Below are positions 50,201 through 63,494 of a stretch of DNA of 64,000 nucleotides, piece by piece. The position numbers and the translations under genes were made by a program. Numbering within the stretch: position 1 is the stretch's first letter; every line of letters begins with the position of its first letter. Under the pieces are notes generated by a model, which worked only from the letters and a program-made list of their open reading frames with translations, ran no database searches and was not told the origin of the DNA. Location: assembly GCA_026261815.1 (NCBI GenBank), contig JAMPIT010000510.1, positions 20,575,001-20,639,000 of the forward strand. Reading direction: 5' to 3'. This stretch comes from Monarcha castaneiventris obscurior. Lineage: Eukaryota > Chordata > Aves > Passeriformes > Monarchidae.

Positions 50201-50329
50201 TAAAACTATTTGCTTTGATGGCAATAAGGACTGCGTAAGTACAAAAGCAAAAACTGCCCTTACTTATGTCTAAAATCATCCAGCAGAGCTCCTAGAAGCA
50301 AGCAAATAATGCAAAGTCTGCTTTTGTCA
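47289..50329. other. Unique noncoding sequence, no gene recognised
   Basis: No exon or repeat family recognised. It is AT-rich at 47780-48180. Confidence 0.45.
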
Positions 50330-50600
50330 GGGTTTTATTTCAATACTAATGACACATTTCAATTCTTGCCACAAATGCATGACCTTCAAAACCTGTTAAT
50401 CCATGCAAACAAATAGAAACAGAATGACTTTGTGCTTTATTAGAATGAAGCCAACCCCTATGGACAGTTCGACCCTCATTAAGCAAGGAGTCCTTGCGGT
50501 AATGTGGAATAGGATATGGATGTTGCTAATAATACGCCTCAGACTTGGTTGTCTGTACGAATTGCAAATGGGTGGCATTTTTAGCAAAGAGGTTTAACCA
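50330..50600. promoter_or_regulatory. Candidate conserved noncoding element
   Basis: A repeat-free block with an octamer-like ATGCAAAC (near 50403), TAATGACAC and ATTAAGC cores. Two short antiparallel open frames of 63-64 codons cover it and are probably fortuitous. The regulatory call rests on texture only. Confidence 0.25.
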
Positions 50601-53600
50601 ACCAGGGGCAATTTCCACTTATGTAACTACCAGTGTCTCTGGTTCAGCTCTCCTCCCGCAGCCAGTGTTCAGTCTAGCGAGGCTGTGTGGGATGTTGCGG
50701 TGTGCAGATTTACTCCTGACCCAGCTGGCTGGAGCTAGCTCATGTTGATGCTGCTCACAAATTCATCTCTGCCACATGTGAAATACCAGGCAGCTTTCTG
50801 GCTCTCAGTTCTGCCAAAGAACATTCAGGGACTTACCACTTAGTTATGGGTCTCATTAAGGTTAATAGCTGATAAAGGTCCTCCACCTTCCATCCTCTCC
50901 ATTAATCAACAGTGATACTTGGCTTACTAAAAATCTGGAGGGAGAAGAGAGAAAGTCAAAAAAGTAAAATGGCCTCTGGGACAATAAAACAACACTGGTA
51001 CCATCCCCAGATTTCAGCTGTGATGCCCAACACACAGAAGCACTGAAGGCACTGAAGACTCAGATTTAACAACATTGTGTTAGCTTAATTGCCTTGCACA
51101 AATCCCATATCTACCTCTGTCTCCTCTGTGGCTTCCTCCAAGCTATTTTCTTATTCTGCTCTTCTGTGATTTCCCCCAAATACCCCTCTGCTCTTTGTCT
51201 TCCTCCGCTTTGCTGTATTTTCCCCTTTCTTTCCACCCCTACTCCCTTCCCTGACTGTAGCCTTTCTCTGTTGCCCCTCAGACTGGGCCCAGAGCAGGTC
51301 ATTGTCTGTCCCAACAGTTCATGGCTCAGATAAACCAGGACTGGAGCCATCACTTCATACATCTCCTTAGACTGTCAAATGGAGACTCACTAGCCTTGAC
51401 AAGTGACTCACATTTTGACCACAGACCGTGGTCATGTAAGGTTGATATGAGTGGGGTAAAGCCAATCTGCAAGGCAGATTTTCAAAATGTTGGCTATCAG
51501 GAAAGTTTGGCAGCAAATAATGTTTGCAAACATGCAAGTCATAATCTTTAGTGGTCATGAAAATATTTGCACTTTCTTGGAGTAGCAGGGGCTGGAGTGT
51601 GAAATCCTCCAGGTATGAGGTGGCCACAGGCATATCTGACAGGTAGCCATGGCACAACTTCCTCACCAGGCACTACATCTAAAACATGTGATGCTGCTGG
51701 GCAGTGAGTACAGGTCTGTGGTTATGTGATACTGCAAAATGGGGTGAGGTGACAAGATGCTGGTGTTGATCCTGCTCAAAGTAGTTGAGGTACCAGGAGC
51801 AGAAATATTGCATTAACACCATGCTCTGACATTTCCTGCCTGAAGGAAAACACAACCAGAGGCAAGATATTTGCTTGATCACTGCTCTCTCAAGCTATTT
51901 CTTCAGACCCACAGTCAGAACCCACAGTAATGTTATTCTTCAGGACACAAAATCTGTTCTGGTTGCTACCAACAACCTGTATCCTGAAGGTTTTTAAGCC
52001 CTGCCTATGATATCATTCACTAATATAACCCTGGTCCAGCAGTCCCTCTGCATCCAAGACACTGTCATTAATCTAGGAAACTGCTACTGAAAAATATCAG
52101 AACAGTCAAACCAAGAGAAAAATGTCCATTCAGCTGGTGCATAGGGGATAATGAAGTTTCTCCCCAAGGTTGGCCATCACAATAATGGTAGAAGAGCTAC
52201 ATTTTGTTCAGGTAAAATGTCATATGAACAGCTTGATGGAATCCCACAGAACATAAATAACTTCTCCTAAATGAAGTACAGATGAGCAGTTCTTAATGTA
52301 GAAATGCAGAAAATAAAGAAAAAGGTGCTTTTATCCCCTTTTTTTTCTTTTTAATCTAAAGACAGATATTCCCTACCAGACTCTTCAGATTCAGGGGGAA
52401 TTTTTTTGAGCATGGAAGGACAAAACGATGCTCTTGATTCATGTATAGGATATATAGCAGGTATGAATCCTACTTTGTCCCCTCCCATACCTATTTACTT
52501 CTCCTTTAAACCACAACACCTAAGGGCAAATACAGGCAGTTCTTTCTATAATGTTGAGCAATGATGACAAACCATTGTCTCGGGACACTGGTACAATCAA
52601 TCTAAAAGTTATTTTTTTAAAACCCACTGAGACCAGCCAGTCTTTCCTGTCCAGACAGAGGGTTTCATCCCCTGCAACAATGATCTAATGTATGTTTGTC
52701 ACTACTTTCTGTGCCAATTCAGTGTGATCTTAAGCTTGGGTGTGACATTTTATCACCAACATCAACAGGCATCACCAATGGAGTCTCTTCCCACTTCTCT
52801 TGGATAAAAGCAGTCCCTACTGGAAGTGCAAGTTCCCTTTCATTGGCTTTAGGTATTCATTGGTGTGACCAGATTAGACTTAGGCAATGGTCCTAGACTC
52901 TGAGTTGGGTGAGGTGACCTCCCACGCAAATTTTTGCTCCTCATAGGTGACTGTTCCTAGTACTGTGCTTGGCTACAGCCTTGCTATCCTGCCTTGGTGG
53001 CCACAGGAGCAGGTCAGGCTGGGCAACTTAGTGCTCAGGTTCTGTAGGAAACCATATCCTGTTGTGCTTGCTCTTGTAGGCTTCCCTTGAAATATAACTG
53101 CTGGAGATTTCTCCAGTGGTGTAAATCAGGACTGGGTATTCCACCAAATTCAGATTATGATGGTCATGTATTTCCTTAGATTAATCTCGCTTTCATTTAG
53201 CTGTATGCAACATACATCCCTCTATCTCAGAAAGGGTCACCAAGCTCTCTACAAACAGAGAAATGAAGAGAAAGTGTGAAATCTTGGTTTTATGGGATTG
53301 ATTTTCCCCCAAGCCAGACATCTGAGGGTGATCAAGCAGGCTGTCTACTTCTCCCTACTGACTACAAAGGCAGCCTAAAGCAATAGTGAGGATATCTGCA
53401 TTTTGGCAGGGTATAAACTATATAATACGCATATGCAAAGTGTGTGTTATACTCAAGAAATTCATAACGATTTTCCTTAGTGAATAGTTCTTGATAAAAT
53501 ACATGAAAGCAGAAGCTGTGTCAAAGCTAACCTTAAATACTAGGCCTTTGGCTCATTTTACTTTAAAATGCATTTCTCAGTATATTCATGGAAAAATAAT

Positions 53601-53861
53601 GGCAGAGCAAGTGATCTTAGCAAGTGATCACAGATTAGCATCTGTGACTAATTGCAAACAATCACAACATGAAATTATATTTTCATGTCTCTAGTTGGAG
53701 GATTAGTCCCTTGATTATTGCTGGTATGCTACTGTACTGCCTGATTTAACAGGCAGAAGCCACTGTTTTCTTTTGAGGTCATTCTAACATATATTCCTGT
53801 CCTGATCCCAGATCCTCCAAGGCAAGATCTTTTTTTTTTGTAGCCTATTGCAAGTTCAGAA
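50601..53861. other. Unique noncoding sequence, no gene recognised
   Basis: No exon, RNA gene or repeat family recognised over 3.2 kb. A pyrimidine-rich strip lies at about 51110-51280. Confidence 0.45.
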
Positions 53862-53924
53862 GGTTGAAGGTTGCACTTGATGATCTTGTAGGTCTCTTCC
53901 AGCCTTAATAATGTAATAATACTA
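53862..53924 (+). mobile_element. CR1 LINE 3' tail remnant
   Basis: GGTTGCACTTGATGATCTTG, then TAGGTCTCTTCCAGCCTTAA and a degenerate ATGTAATAATACT tail. It matches the last about 60 bp of a plus-strand CR1. Confidence 0.75.
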
Positions 53925-55746
53925 AATTAAAGCTGGCTTAAGAAAGTTCTCTCCCCCGACCAAGGAAAGTGGAAAATCTCGAAGCTACCTTCTGTGAACA
54001 AGGCATTAGTCACAATTACTGAATATTACAGACAGTATAATAGTGGCATGCCATGCCTGGGAAATATTTAATTGTCTATTTGTCCCATATGATAATTCAC
54101 CTAAAGCAATGGCTGCAGCTACAGAAAGGTTTAAAAAGCAAAATGAACCTGAAGCATCAGCTGGAGGTGAGGGCTGGACTGCTACTGGCTGGGTCTGTCT
54201 GGCTGCTCCAGGTTATACCACTGCAGGAGGCTAGCCCTGGGATCAAGCTGCAGCACAAGAGATCTTTGGACTTGTGCTGAAGATGGCTAGGATAAAGTGG
54301 GTGAGGTTTGATTATTTCAATGTCTGTCCTGAGAGCAATGGACTTGTCATCATGCAGGGCAGGCAGTATTACTGTGGCACTGGTTGTCTTGGGGATTTTC
54401 CCTGAAGGTGGCCAGCAGCAGCAGCAGCAGCAGCAGAGAGCAGATCTGCGCACGGCAAAGTCTCCCAGAAGGCTCATGCTAGTCTCTGAAGAGATGCAGA
54501 ACAGGCTTTCACCTCAACTCCAGCTGGAGCTGCACCATTTCAAGACCGTCTGAGCAGCACCTTTCACTGAGATTTATTTCCTAAAATAGGGGAGAGAGTG
54601 CTGGGCCTCACTGTGCTGCTTCTGAGATGGGAGATTAGAAGTGAAGAACAAACACAGAGATCCTGACTTCAAAGAGAAAAGCCCAATAAGCCTTTGCAGG
54701 AGTACATCCCTCCTCAGCGCACCAAAACACAGCATTTTTCCTTGTTTGGCTGGTATTTTCTCACTCTTTTTTCATTTAAATTGTTCTGCTTTACAGGACA
54801 CGTCCTTGGTCAATTATGCCACATGTCTGCTGCTAAATGCATTAGGAGGCTCACTGTGTTTGCTCATGCCTCCAGCAAGGATAAAGAGCTAAAAAAGTGA
54901 TATATTCCTCTCAGCCTCTGACATGTGTGGACAGCAGATGTTCCACAGCAACAGGGTATAGGCTATTTTCAGATTATAAATCAGATGTCCACAGTCTACT
55001 ATTAAAACCCCCTCTGTTATTAATTTGTTAGGTGCTACTGGCACACAGTGAGATACTTTCATTACTAAGCACCACTAGTAGGTAAGGACTTATACTAATT
55101 ATATGTGTTACCATTGTAATCTGTGCAGGCTTTGCAGGTGTATTGGACTTTTCAGCTCTTCCCCACACAGCAGACCCCAAAAAGCCAGTTGTCCCTTGGA
55201 TATCTGTTCTGTCACCTACAGCTTCCCAGACTGATAAACCTGGCTCTCCCTCAGTGCATCCAGCACTCATTCCATCACAACAGCCTCAGTTCCATACAAA
55301 GATTAACAGCCCAAAGCACGTGCAGAAGGACAGAGAAGCAGAACATCCCTGACACAACCTTAGACCAGAAGGACATTCACGGGAAGCTTAACATCACTTC
55401 ACTGATGACAGAGCCCTCATACAAGAAACCAGGGACACCTGCTCTTCTGCAGACCACCAAGTCCACCACCCTTTTCATCACATGGGGCTCAGCAGATGCA
55501 GCAACACTTTGAAAGAGCTCCTGCTACATCAGCTCAGTCTTAGCTAACAGAATAATTGCTTGCTTGTATGTCAAGGCTAAAGAGAAACAGCTGAAACAAG
55601 GCTTTGTGCAACTCAGTGGTGCAGTCATATTTACATTCAGAAATGCAAAAGGCTATGGACACAGCACTGCAAAGGAAAGGAAACACCACATCCGAACAGT
55701 GGTCCTGGTGGTGCCTCTTCCTGGCCTTAAAATCAAGAGTCAAACA
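53925..55746. other. Unique noncoding sequence with a CAG microsatellite
   Basis: Includes the CAG run at 54413-54436. The 129-codon frame at 55123-55512 has no domain. No gene recognised. Confidence 0.45.
54413..54436. repeat. (CAG)8 microsatellite
   Basis: Eight uninterrupted CAG units. It falls in an 81-codon plus frame (as Gln) and a 106-codon minus frame, neither of which looks like a real gene. It is probably a polymorphic noncoding microsatellite. Confidence 0.95.
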
Positions 55747-56175
55747 TGGTTAGAAGGCAAAAAGGGATTTTACCTTTTTATTTAAGGATCCTTGGGTGCA
55801 CTACATCCAGGTCGAATGCACCTCAATGCCCACCTCAATGCACACGCCACAAAAGATCTGGTATAACATTATAGGTTTTACTAATTAGCATATCTATCAA
55901 AGATTCCCCAATGAGAGGCTCGAGTGAGCCCCCCCTCCCCAAGGAACCTTCCCCTGGATGGTTCTATCTTAGTTTACAAAATGTGTTCTGGAGAGGACCT
56001 TGGGGTCTGGGGCACACTGATCACTAACTGTGAAGCTTCTAAAATGTTTAATCTCCTACCTTGACAAACAAGTCCAAGACAGTAGGCAAAAAGCACTAAG
56101 AATACAGAAGTTGTAAAAAGGTATAAAAGGGTATAAAAGAAAAGGCAAAAAAAATTATCATGGCATCACTGGGCA
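55747..56175 (-). mobile_element. ERV LTR-type sequence, related to 20820-21220
   Basis: On the minus strand a TATA-like CCTATAATG (55869-55877) is followed by an AATAAA signal at 55777-55782, the spacing of an LTR core. The low end TGGTTAGAAGG reads CCTTCTAACCA on the element strand, a plausible LTR 3' end. Similarity with 20820-21220 continues to GGCATCA near 56162, so the element probably spans some 415-430 bp or includes a little internal sequence. CAAACA at 55741-55746 recurs at 56065-56070, which would instead define a 318-bp LTR with one mutated terminal base. I cannot choose between these ends. No gag, pol or env homology is recognised. Confidence 0.55.
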
Positions 56176-59100
56176 CAAGGCAGTGCATAAACTCTCTCAA
56201 AAGTTCAGGAGCCATTGGCAATATTTGCAGGGGGTCAGATTCAAAATCCAAAGATTTCAGGAGCTGCTGATTTTTTTTTCCTTTAACCAGTCATTACTTT
56301 AGGGATTTTCAGGAGAAGCGGGTAACCTGCCTTAGGCAGTGCTCCTTATCTCATGTTTCAGAAGCAGCCTGGGGCCAGTGCCCCCTAGCTCTGCTCTTCA
56401 CACCGCCGGTAGCCCTGGGGACTCGTAACAGCGCTGGATGGGAGCTGCTTTCGGCACCCCAGCAAGGGGGTCCAGAGTGCCCGAGACACATCCACCCATT
56501 TCACAACCTCCTCCTCTGGTGAGCCACATCCAGCGCAGCACCTGGTTTAGCCTTCTGTTTATTTAATGGATGCTCTTTCCTGGCAATTACTCCCCCTCCC
56601 ATTCATCCCTGCAGAAAACTTCCTGCTCCTGCTGGGGCACCCCCTGGGTGTCCTGGGGGAAAGCAGAATGCTTCTAATGAGCTCGATGTATAATTTCCTA
56701 TCAGATTTATCCAGGAGTGGATCATTCAATGTTTTAAAATGACAGAGGAAATGCAGACTCCAATCTGGAGAAAATAAAGGCAAACCTGGAGCACTGAAGG
56801 TTGGAAGGTCTCAGTGGCATCTGGCTCCACAGAGCAAACATTTTGGTCACAAAATTAGCTTGTTACCTTTTCTTAATCCATCAATGCTCTGATTTCTCAG
56901 GTGACCCTGGGCAAGGCAATGCACTACAATTACTGCTAGAATGGAAATGATATTGTTCCCCCTTCGCTGCCCCTTTTATGCCATGAGCCCTGTGGGTATG
57001 GTGAGGTGCCACAGCAGCTGCGACAGAGACATTCCTCATCTGAAATTGCTCCTTTAAGCATTCACGCAGCACAGTTTTCACAGAATCAGTATTTACCAAC
57101 TAGATCCGCAAGCAGCTCATTTTCCGTGCATTAGTGTCACTGCAAGACAGTGATTTACTACCTCAGCGAGGAGGGGCTTTCCCTGTGGGAGAAGCTCATT
57201 TAACCCTCCTCCAAGCTCTGACAGATGCCTCTAGTCAGCATGGGGAAGAGAGTGGTGGTCTGCAGCATCCTGAGCCCCGGGGGGTGTGCGGTGCCTGGCT
57301 GTGCTCCGCTGCAGCACAGGGAGTGCCAGCCCAGGGCATCCTGAGAGCTCAGCTTCCTGCACGTGAGCTGAATCCAAGCCAAACACAGAGGAGCTTTGAA
57401 ACACTGCCTGCTTTTAAAAGGATCATTTCAACAAAAGGGTCTCACCACTTGCATGCACAGCACAAGCTGGGTGACATTATTGATACCCTCAGCACATGGC
57501 ACACTCATTCTGACTCCTGCTTGTGTCACAAGACTGATGGTCCTTGAGCTGAGGAATATTCAAGTGATATTTCCTTCATCATGCTTTCCTGGGTGGATTC
57601 AGTTTTTTGAGAGCTCAGAGATCAAGGCAAGAGCTGGGACAGTGCCCTCACTCTCCCAGTAAATCCCTATGGTCTTGCTGATGAGGTAGCAGACATGCTT
57701 GACTTTATTATTTTCCATACAGTTTTCACGTATAGTTTAGATTATTGGTATTTGTTTGATTTTCCTTTTGAGGTGTGTTGGTCCTATGGCTGCAAGGTGT
57801 CTTCTGTTCTGAGAGGGAATGAGAAAAGCAGGCTGGGTTTGGATATGAGTGGAAAGTATGAGCTGTGAAAGTCTCCCCAGGTGGCAGATTCCCCTGCCCT
57901 AGCTTTCATTTTCCTTTTCTGCACAAACAAGTGCAGAACATTATTTTTGTGGGTGCAGGGTGGGGGATACATTAACATCTCACTTCTTTTCCTGTCAAAC
58001 AGAGGAAAGAGCCACATTATGTTCTTAGTCTTCCCCTGAAAGGATCTAGGACAAGACATGAATCTGAGACCTACTGAGAAAAAATCTCCATCTGTTTTAT
58101 CAAATTTAATGACTCATTCTTATAAGCCTGTAGTGAAATATTGCCTTTTCTTTTTCATGAAGCAGGTTCTAAAGATACCCAAAGCCAAGCCTGAAAATAT
58201 CAGCAACCTAGAATGTGAAATGGGGACAATTGGCAGTCCTGCATATAGATAGCTGGCAACACATCCAAGATGTTTGCCTTCTAATAATAGAAAGCTGTAA
58301 GAGGCATATGGAGAAATTGAGCTCTAAGATTTTTATTTCCTATGTATAAATACACTGAAGTCACAGATGTCTCTGCAGTCTCAATCTGCCAAGACCAAAT
58401 GCAAGGAACAGACCCCAAAGACACCAAGAAATGTGGAATAGCAAGCTCCACATATTGAAGAGTTTGCTCCCTTTCTGATAGATGGGTGCTTTAAAAGCTC
58501 TGCCAACCAATCTGAAACAAACCAATCCATCTATAAAAAAAGCCACATTTTCTTTGCATTCTCTTTTGCCATTAAACCAGGGTGCACTACTAAGGGAAGC
58601 CATGTCTATCCAGGAGCATGTCTGATCACCTCCCTGAGTCATGAGAACACTGTCAGCTCTATTAGAAGCCTCTCAAAAAGGTACAAAACATTGTGAAAAC
58701 AGCTGTTGTGCAGGTAAAATCGGGTTTTTACGTGTGCTCGGTGACATTTACATTAGATCTTTGCCATGTTAACAGAAGCTTTGAGTTCTAAAGGATGAAA
58801 ATGTAATTTTCTTGCATATCTCGTAAACAGAAATTGTTAAAATTCATGGCATTTACAGTCTCCAGCACTGCAAGCAACACTTTTACACACCAGACCAGCT
58901 GGTAACCTGTGAGACTTATGAGATAATGCCCGTGATTGATACTCATAAAATCTGCAAGGGGAGTCTGTAGGTCTCAAGAGAGCCATAGACTCTCTATAGC
59001 TTTTACAAGTTCTACTGCAGCAGGAGGCCAAGTTTGCAGTTTCCAGGAGAGAAATATTTATGGGTCATGAACCTTTAGGCTGTGCCAGGAGAGCCTTCAG

Positions 59101-60770
59101 CTATTGTCAGGAGCATATATAAACTCTACTTTTATGTTACTCAGTTGTCCAGACATGAGTAAACTGGATTCATGCCTGTGCTGCCGATATCTGCTAAACT
59201 GCTTGTAATTTTTTTTTGTCATTTCTTGATGATGTATCAGGCAGAGTATGACAGATTTATCATTAAAGTCATATGGGAAGCAAAATGCTTTTGCTCACTT
59301 TTTCTAGGGACATCAAAATCTTGTAAAATCTGGAAAGCTCCACAAACTAGTGAGAAAACGAAGGGACCAGGAAAGTGAAAGGTGGTCAGGCTAAGTGAAA
59401 AGGTATTTTTTACCAAACTAATTTCTTTTTTAACTTCTTTGAAATTTGTACTTGTAGAGCGAAGGGAAGGTGGGCTCTCTCTTTTCACCTAAGTATTTAG
59501 GATTGCATCTTTCCCATTGCGGGGAAGGTAAGATGACATCCAATATTCATTAGCTCACTATCCATTGGTTCCTTGCAACAAACAAAGAAACAAAAAGCTT
59601 TGATATGCCCCATAATTTCAAGAGCACAAATTAAATAATTGAAAAGTACTTTCTAAAATAAGTCAGAAAAACAGGCTTCCTACATAAGATTATTAAAACA
59701 CCTTGTTCCTCCTGTAAATCTTTCAGTAATTTATGAAGCTTTTTGAGATAATTTGTATTATATTGCAATAAAAATGGAAGCTATTATGACAGCAGGTGTC
59801 ATTTGGTGCAAAGGAACATGTATAATCAGCAATGAAACACCTTCCTACTGGAAGAAGTCAGTCCGCAATTAAAGAGCAGGGCAAATGTCATCCCCGAGTG
59901 TATTTATAAGGCAGCAACCACCATGACAAGCAATGGCACAGTTCAAATCAATTTCCAGAGGTCCTTGAACAGATCTCCTTGACGTTGTAAGAATATATTT
60001 ATTAATAACTGAATCATACAGCAGCAAAGTAGCTGTCAGAAAAGCTTGGCTATTTTTTCCAGTGATATCTGTTTCTCTAATAAAAGATATTACCTCTTGC
60101 TCCAAACTTCTGCATTTTTGAAACCATTCCTAGAACCCACACTACTTTTTTAGTAGGGAGCAGCGAACATAATGCAAACCTTCTCCCAGTTGTTTTTTGT
60201 GGGACCTTTTCGCTGTTTTTCTCAGGCACTGTAATTTGGCATTCAGCATCCGCTGTGTCTGCTAAAACGCCAGGATAAAAGTCAGTTCTGCCTTGTCCAG
60301 AGCCCCAGCCATGTATAAAACATTATTTTCCCTCCAGCAGCAACCTCTGCAGATCATTCCTTACCCCAGTGCCTGGGTCTTCTGCAAAGCCATCTGTTAG
60401 TCTTGCAAAAAGATGGGGATCCTGACACTGCTGTATGGGGGATTGGAGACTGAATGCAATTAAGTGTCAATGCCACAACATCCCTGTGCTTCAGCTGTCC
60501 CGACTGACAGAAAACACTAAAAAAACCATGAAAAAGCAGTGTAACCTCATAGGGAAGGTGCTATCATCAAACAAATACCAAGGAGACACAAGAGGAAGTT
60601 ACTCCCTTCAATGTGCACAGGCAGAGGAATTCTGCTGCCTCTTTGCTCAGCAGGTAGTCCATGGGTCATATGGCAACATCAGCACAGTCAGATGGAGAGG
60701 GCAGCAAGGGGCTGCCAGCACTTTTCCTTTCCTGGCCTTGCTGCTGACGTGGACCCCTCCCATGCTCTCC
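56176..60770. other. Unique noncoding sequence, no gene recognised
   Basis: No exon or repeat family recognised. The block 59610-59830 is AT-rich and repeat-free and is another candidate conserved element by composition. Confidence 0.45.
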
Positions 60771-60818
60771 ATCACAGAATCAAAGAAAAAGCTGAGTTGA
60801 AAGGGACCCATAAGGAAG
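60771..60818 (-). mobile_element. CR1/SINE 3' tail remnant
   Basis: ATCACAGAATCAAAGAAAAA, then GCTGAGTTGAAAGGGACCCA and TAAGGA. This is the terminal tail shared by a CR1 subfamily and TguSINE1, on the minus strand. It is too short to tell which. Confidence 0.65.
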
Positions 60819-63169
60819 GGATGCAGGTCATGGGGGAGGTGAAAGAGAGACAGCACTAATTTAAAATCTGGGTCTCCTAAAGGAGTTAAATACACTTTTT
60901 TCTATGCCTTTAGTGATCCATGTATAGCACATTTTCAATTCTATCCAATCAGCCAACAGAACTAGCATGATGGAATGTGAAACTCCTATTATTATTATTA
61001 TTAATCATAATAATAATAGTAATAATAATAATAACAACTTTAAAGAGAGTTTATGCCAAACAGCAGAATCCCCCCATCCTTGTCCTAGGAAGCATTTTAA
61101 GAGCCACCTCCTCTTCCTGCCACCATTTGCCTTATCCCTCCGTGATGGGGCTTTCCCACATGCTCCGTCTCCTTGCCCTCAGCAGCTCAGGAAGGAGATG
61201 CTCTGGCTGCTTCCCTCCCTTTCCAGGAGCTGCTTTTCACAATGCCCATTGCAGCTCTCTCTGAGCAGACCTCTTGTGCAGGAAGAGATATCCCCTTGCA
61301 AGTGTCAGTACTGAGTCTTATTTGCACTGAATCCACCTGAAAAATCCCTCATGCTTCCTCCAACAAGAACAGGGTTGCTTTAAGCATTTCAGAAAACTCT
61401 CGCTTTGTAGCCATACTTCTATAAGCAAGCATGAGAGTGGGGACTCTTTTAATCCAGCTTGTTCAGGTGCTGCCAACAGGGCTGACTCCACACGCACAAA
61501 CCCTCCTGGTTGTGCCCCTCCATCGTGTGGGACAGCACAGAGGGGAGCAGCATAGCATGAACTGTGGCAACAGCAGCAAGACAGCCTCAAATAGTGTTAA
61601 AAACTGGCAATTCTGAAAAGCACACACATTAGCAACCCACCCCTCTCTCCTGTCAGGTCCTTTTAAATATATATGTGTATGTGTATAATTTTTTGTGGCA
61701 AGAAAATAAAGTGTTTTCAAATTCTACACCTTCTCCTGTGGAAATGAATTCTTTTTCCTTCTCCTTTTCAGTACTAGTAGCAAGACCACCTCTCGAGCAA
61801 GAGCTGAACAAGGCAGGTCTTTGCTTCAGACCTGCCACTCACACATAATTTAAGCTGCAAGTTTCCAAAGCAGGAATATAAAAATGCTGTTTCCACCCAC
61901 CACATCAACTTGCTGTGCAGAAAATCACATGCGAAAAATTCATTTTAGATCTGTTAAGTACATGGCCAACACCCAAGCTGCAAAAATAATCTGATTTTCC
62001 CTTATTCCAGGCCGGCCCAACAGAAAAAATGCCGTGAGTCTATATCAGTAATCATGAGTATTGGCAGAAACAAAAGCCAAAGGTGGAGCAGAAGTGAGGA
62101 GTCTCTTGCCTGTAGGCAGAGACAGGCAACACAGTGGGCAGGAGCCAAGGAAATCCGTGGTGGGGAGCTGGGAGATGTGATCCTATAGCAGAACCAACTT
62201 GGCATTGAAAACTAACGTGCACTGAGTGAGTGCATCAGAAACAACCAGGGAAGATGGAGAAGGGCCCAGGACTAAGGATGTGCCAAGGAGTGCTTTGCAG
62301 AGTGGCACTAGTCTGGGATAAAGGTGTCAGGGAGCAGAGGAACGGAGGTGGCAGAGGGCTCTGCAGGCCTGGGAGGAGGTGGCTGCAGTTGCACACCACA
62401 CCAGGATATCATAGACCATTCATCACAAGGAATTAATTCTGTGTATAGTGACACTACAAGACTTATTATTGAGGCAGATGCTAGACCAATATTAGCAGGA
62501 GAAGCTGAGAATTCTCTCTGTAGTATTCCCTGAGAAGGTATAAATCCATAGTATATGTGAAACCACCACGATATTAAAAGGAAATCCAAATGTTGTTACA
62601 AAGAAATCCCCATAAATAATCCCAAATTAGAACCTTGGTGTGAAGTTGAAGGTCAGGTGCTTCTCAGACAGGGCTGGTGGACACAGCTTAGATGACAGCA
62701 ATGATTTCTGGGGGGATTTGTGCTTCAGCTTGCTGCCAAATGTTGCAGGGTAGCTGCTGAGTGAACATGGTACCTGTCTTCTCCCATGATTTGTATAAGT
62801 AATGTGACCAAAAAATGGGCTTTCTAGGGTCACATCTCATAACATGCCAAGAAAACCATGTGTAGTTAAAAAGACAGTACTAGAAACAGCCATAATGGAA
62901 AAACGCATATTTATCAGTGATTTAGATTAGATCGTCTGTGCAGGTACCTCTTGGTATTTACTGCAAAGTATATTTTTTTCAGTAATGTGACAGATAAAAT
63001 TGGAAAGCACAAGGACTGTCAATTCACTCTGCTCCTTTTTCCCCAGCTAGGCTTTTCTGGGCTATTGCTCAACAGCATAGTAATAAATGCAGTAAATCTG
63101 TTTAACTTGACAGGTAATGCATAAAAATGCCACCCCCTCCAAACACACACATGACAATTTTCTAAACTG
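60819..63169. other. Unique noncoding sequence with two microsatellites
   Basis: Includes an ATT/AAT microsatellite at 60987-61034 and a short AT/GT run at 61666-61687. No gene recognised. Confidence 0.45.
60987..61034. repeat. ATT/AAT inverted microsatellite
   Basis: A run of ATT units switches through AATCAT into a run of AAT units (with one AGT). The two arms are reverse complements and could form a long AT hairpin. Confidence 0.9.
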
Positions 63170-63240
63170 TGGAATAATTTAGGTTGATGAGGCTTGTGGA
63201 GGTCCTCTGATCCACCTCCTACTTGAGCACAGACTCAAAT
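63170..63240 (-). mobile_element. Possible old CR1 3' remnant
   Basis: TTTAGGTTGATGAGGCTTGT, then GGAGGTCCTCTGATCCACCT and CCTACTTGAGCAC, resembles the TTGGAAGGGACCT...TCCAACC...GCTCAAGCAGG portion of CR1 3' ends on the minus strand, heavily diverged. Confidence 0.4.
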
Positions 63241-63494
63241 ACTTCATTAGTTTTCTGCCTTTCCATCCTGAGAGGAGAGAGAAATCTCTCATACTTATAA
63301 CCCAAACCCTAGAGGGGTGAGGTTTAAAATATGTATCAGTCCTCAGCATTTCCCCTGCTGTCTGACTTAGGCAAAGCCAATGGTTCCTACTGCTCAGACA
63401 TTCCTAGAAACTTTACAGGGAGGATGTTTCCTAAACTATTCAGAAAAGGGGCTGAAATTTCCCAGTGATTTTTGGTGTAGTACGTGGTGAAGGA

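Noticed and set aside
54308..54553. Polyglutamine protein encoded through the CAG run
   Set aside because: The frame is 81 codons, has no other protein-like feature and is overlapped by a longer minus frame. A noncoding microsatellite is simpler.
55975..56165. Minus-strand open frame of about 60 codons with a hydrophobic stretch, considered as the end of a retroviral envelope gene
   Set aside because: It lacks a start codon, is bounded by stops, and lies largely inside the putative LTR. T-rich sequence gives hydrophobic residues automatically. No envelope landmark was seen.
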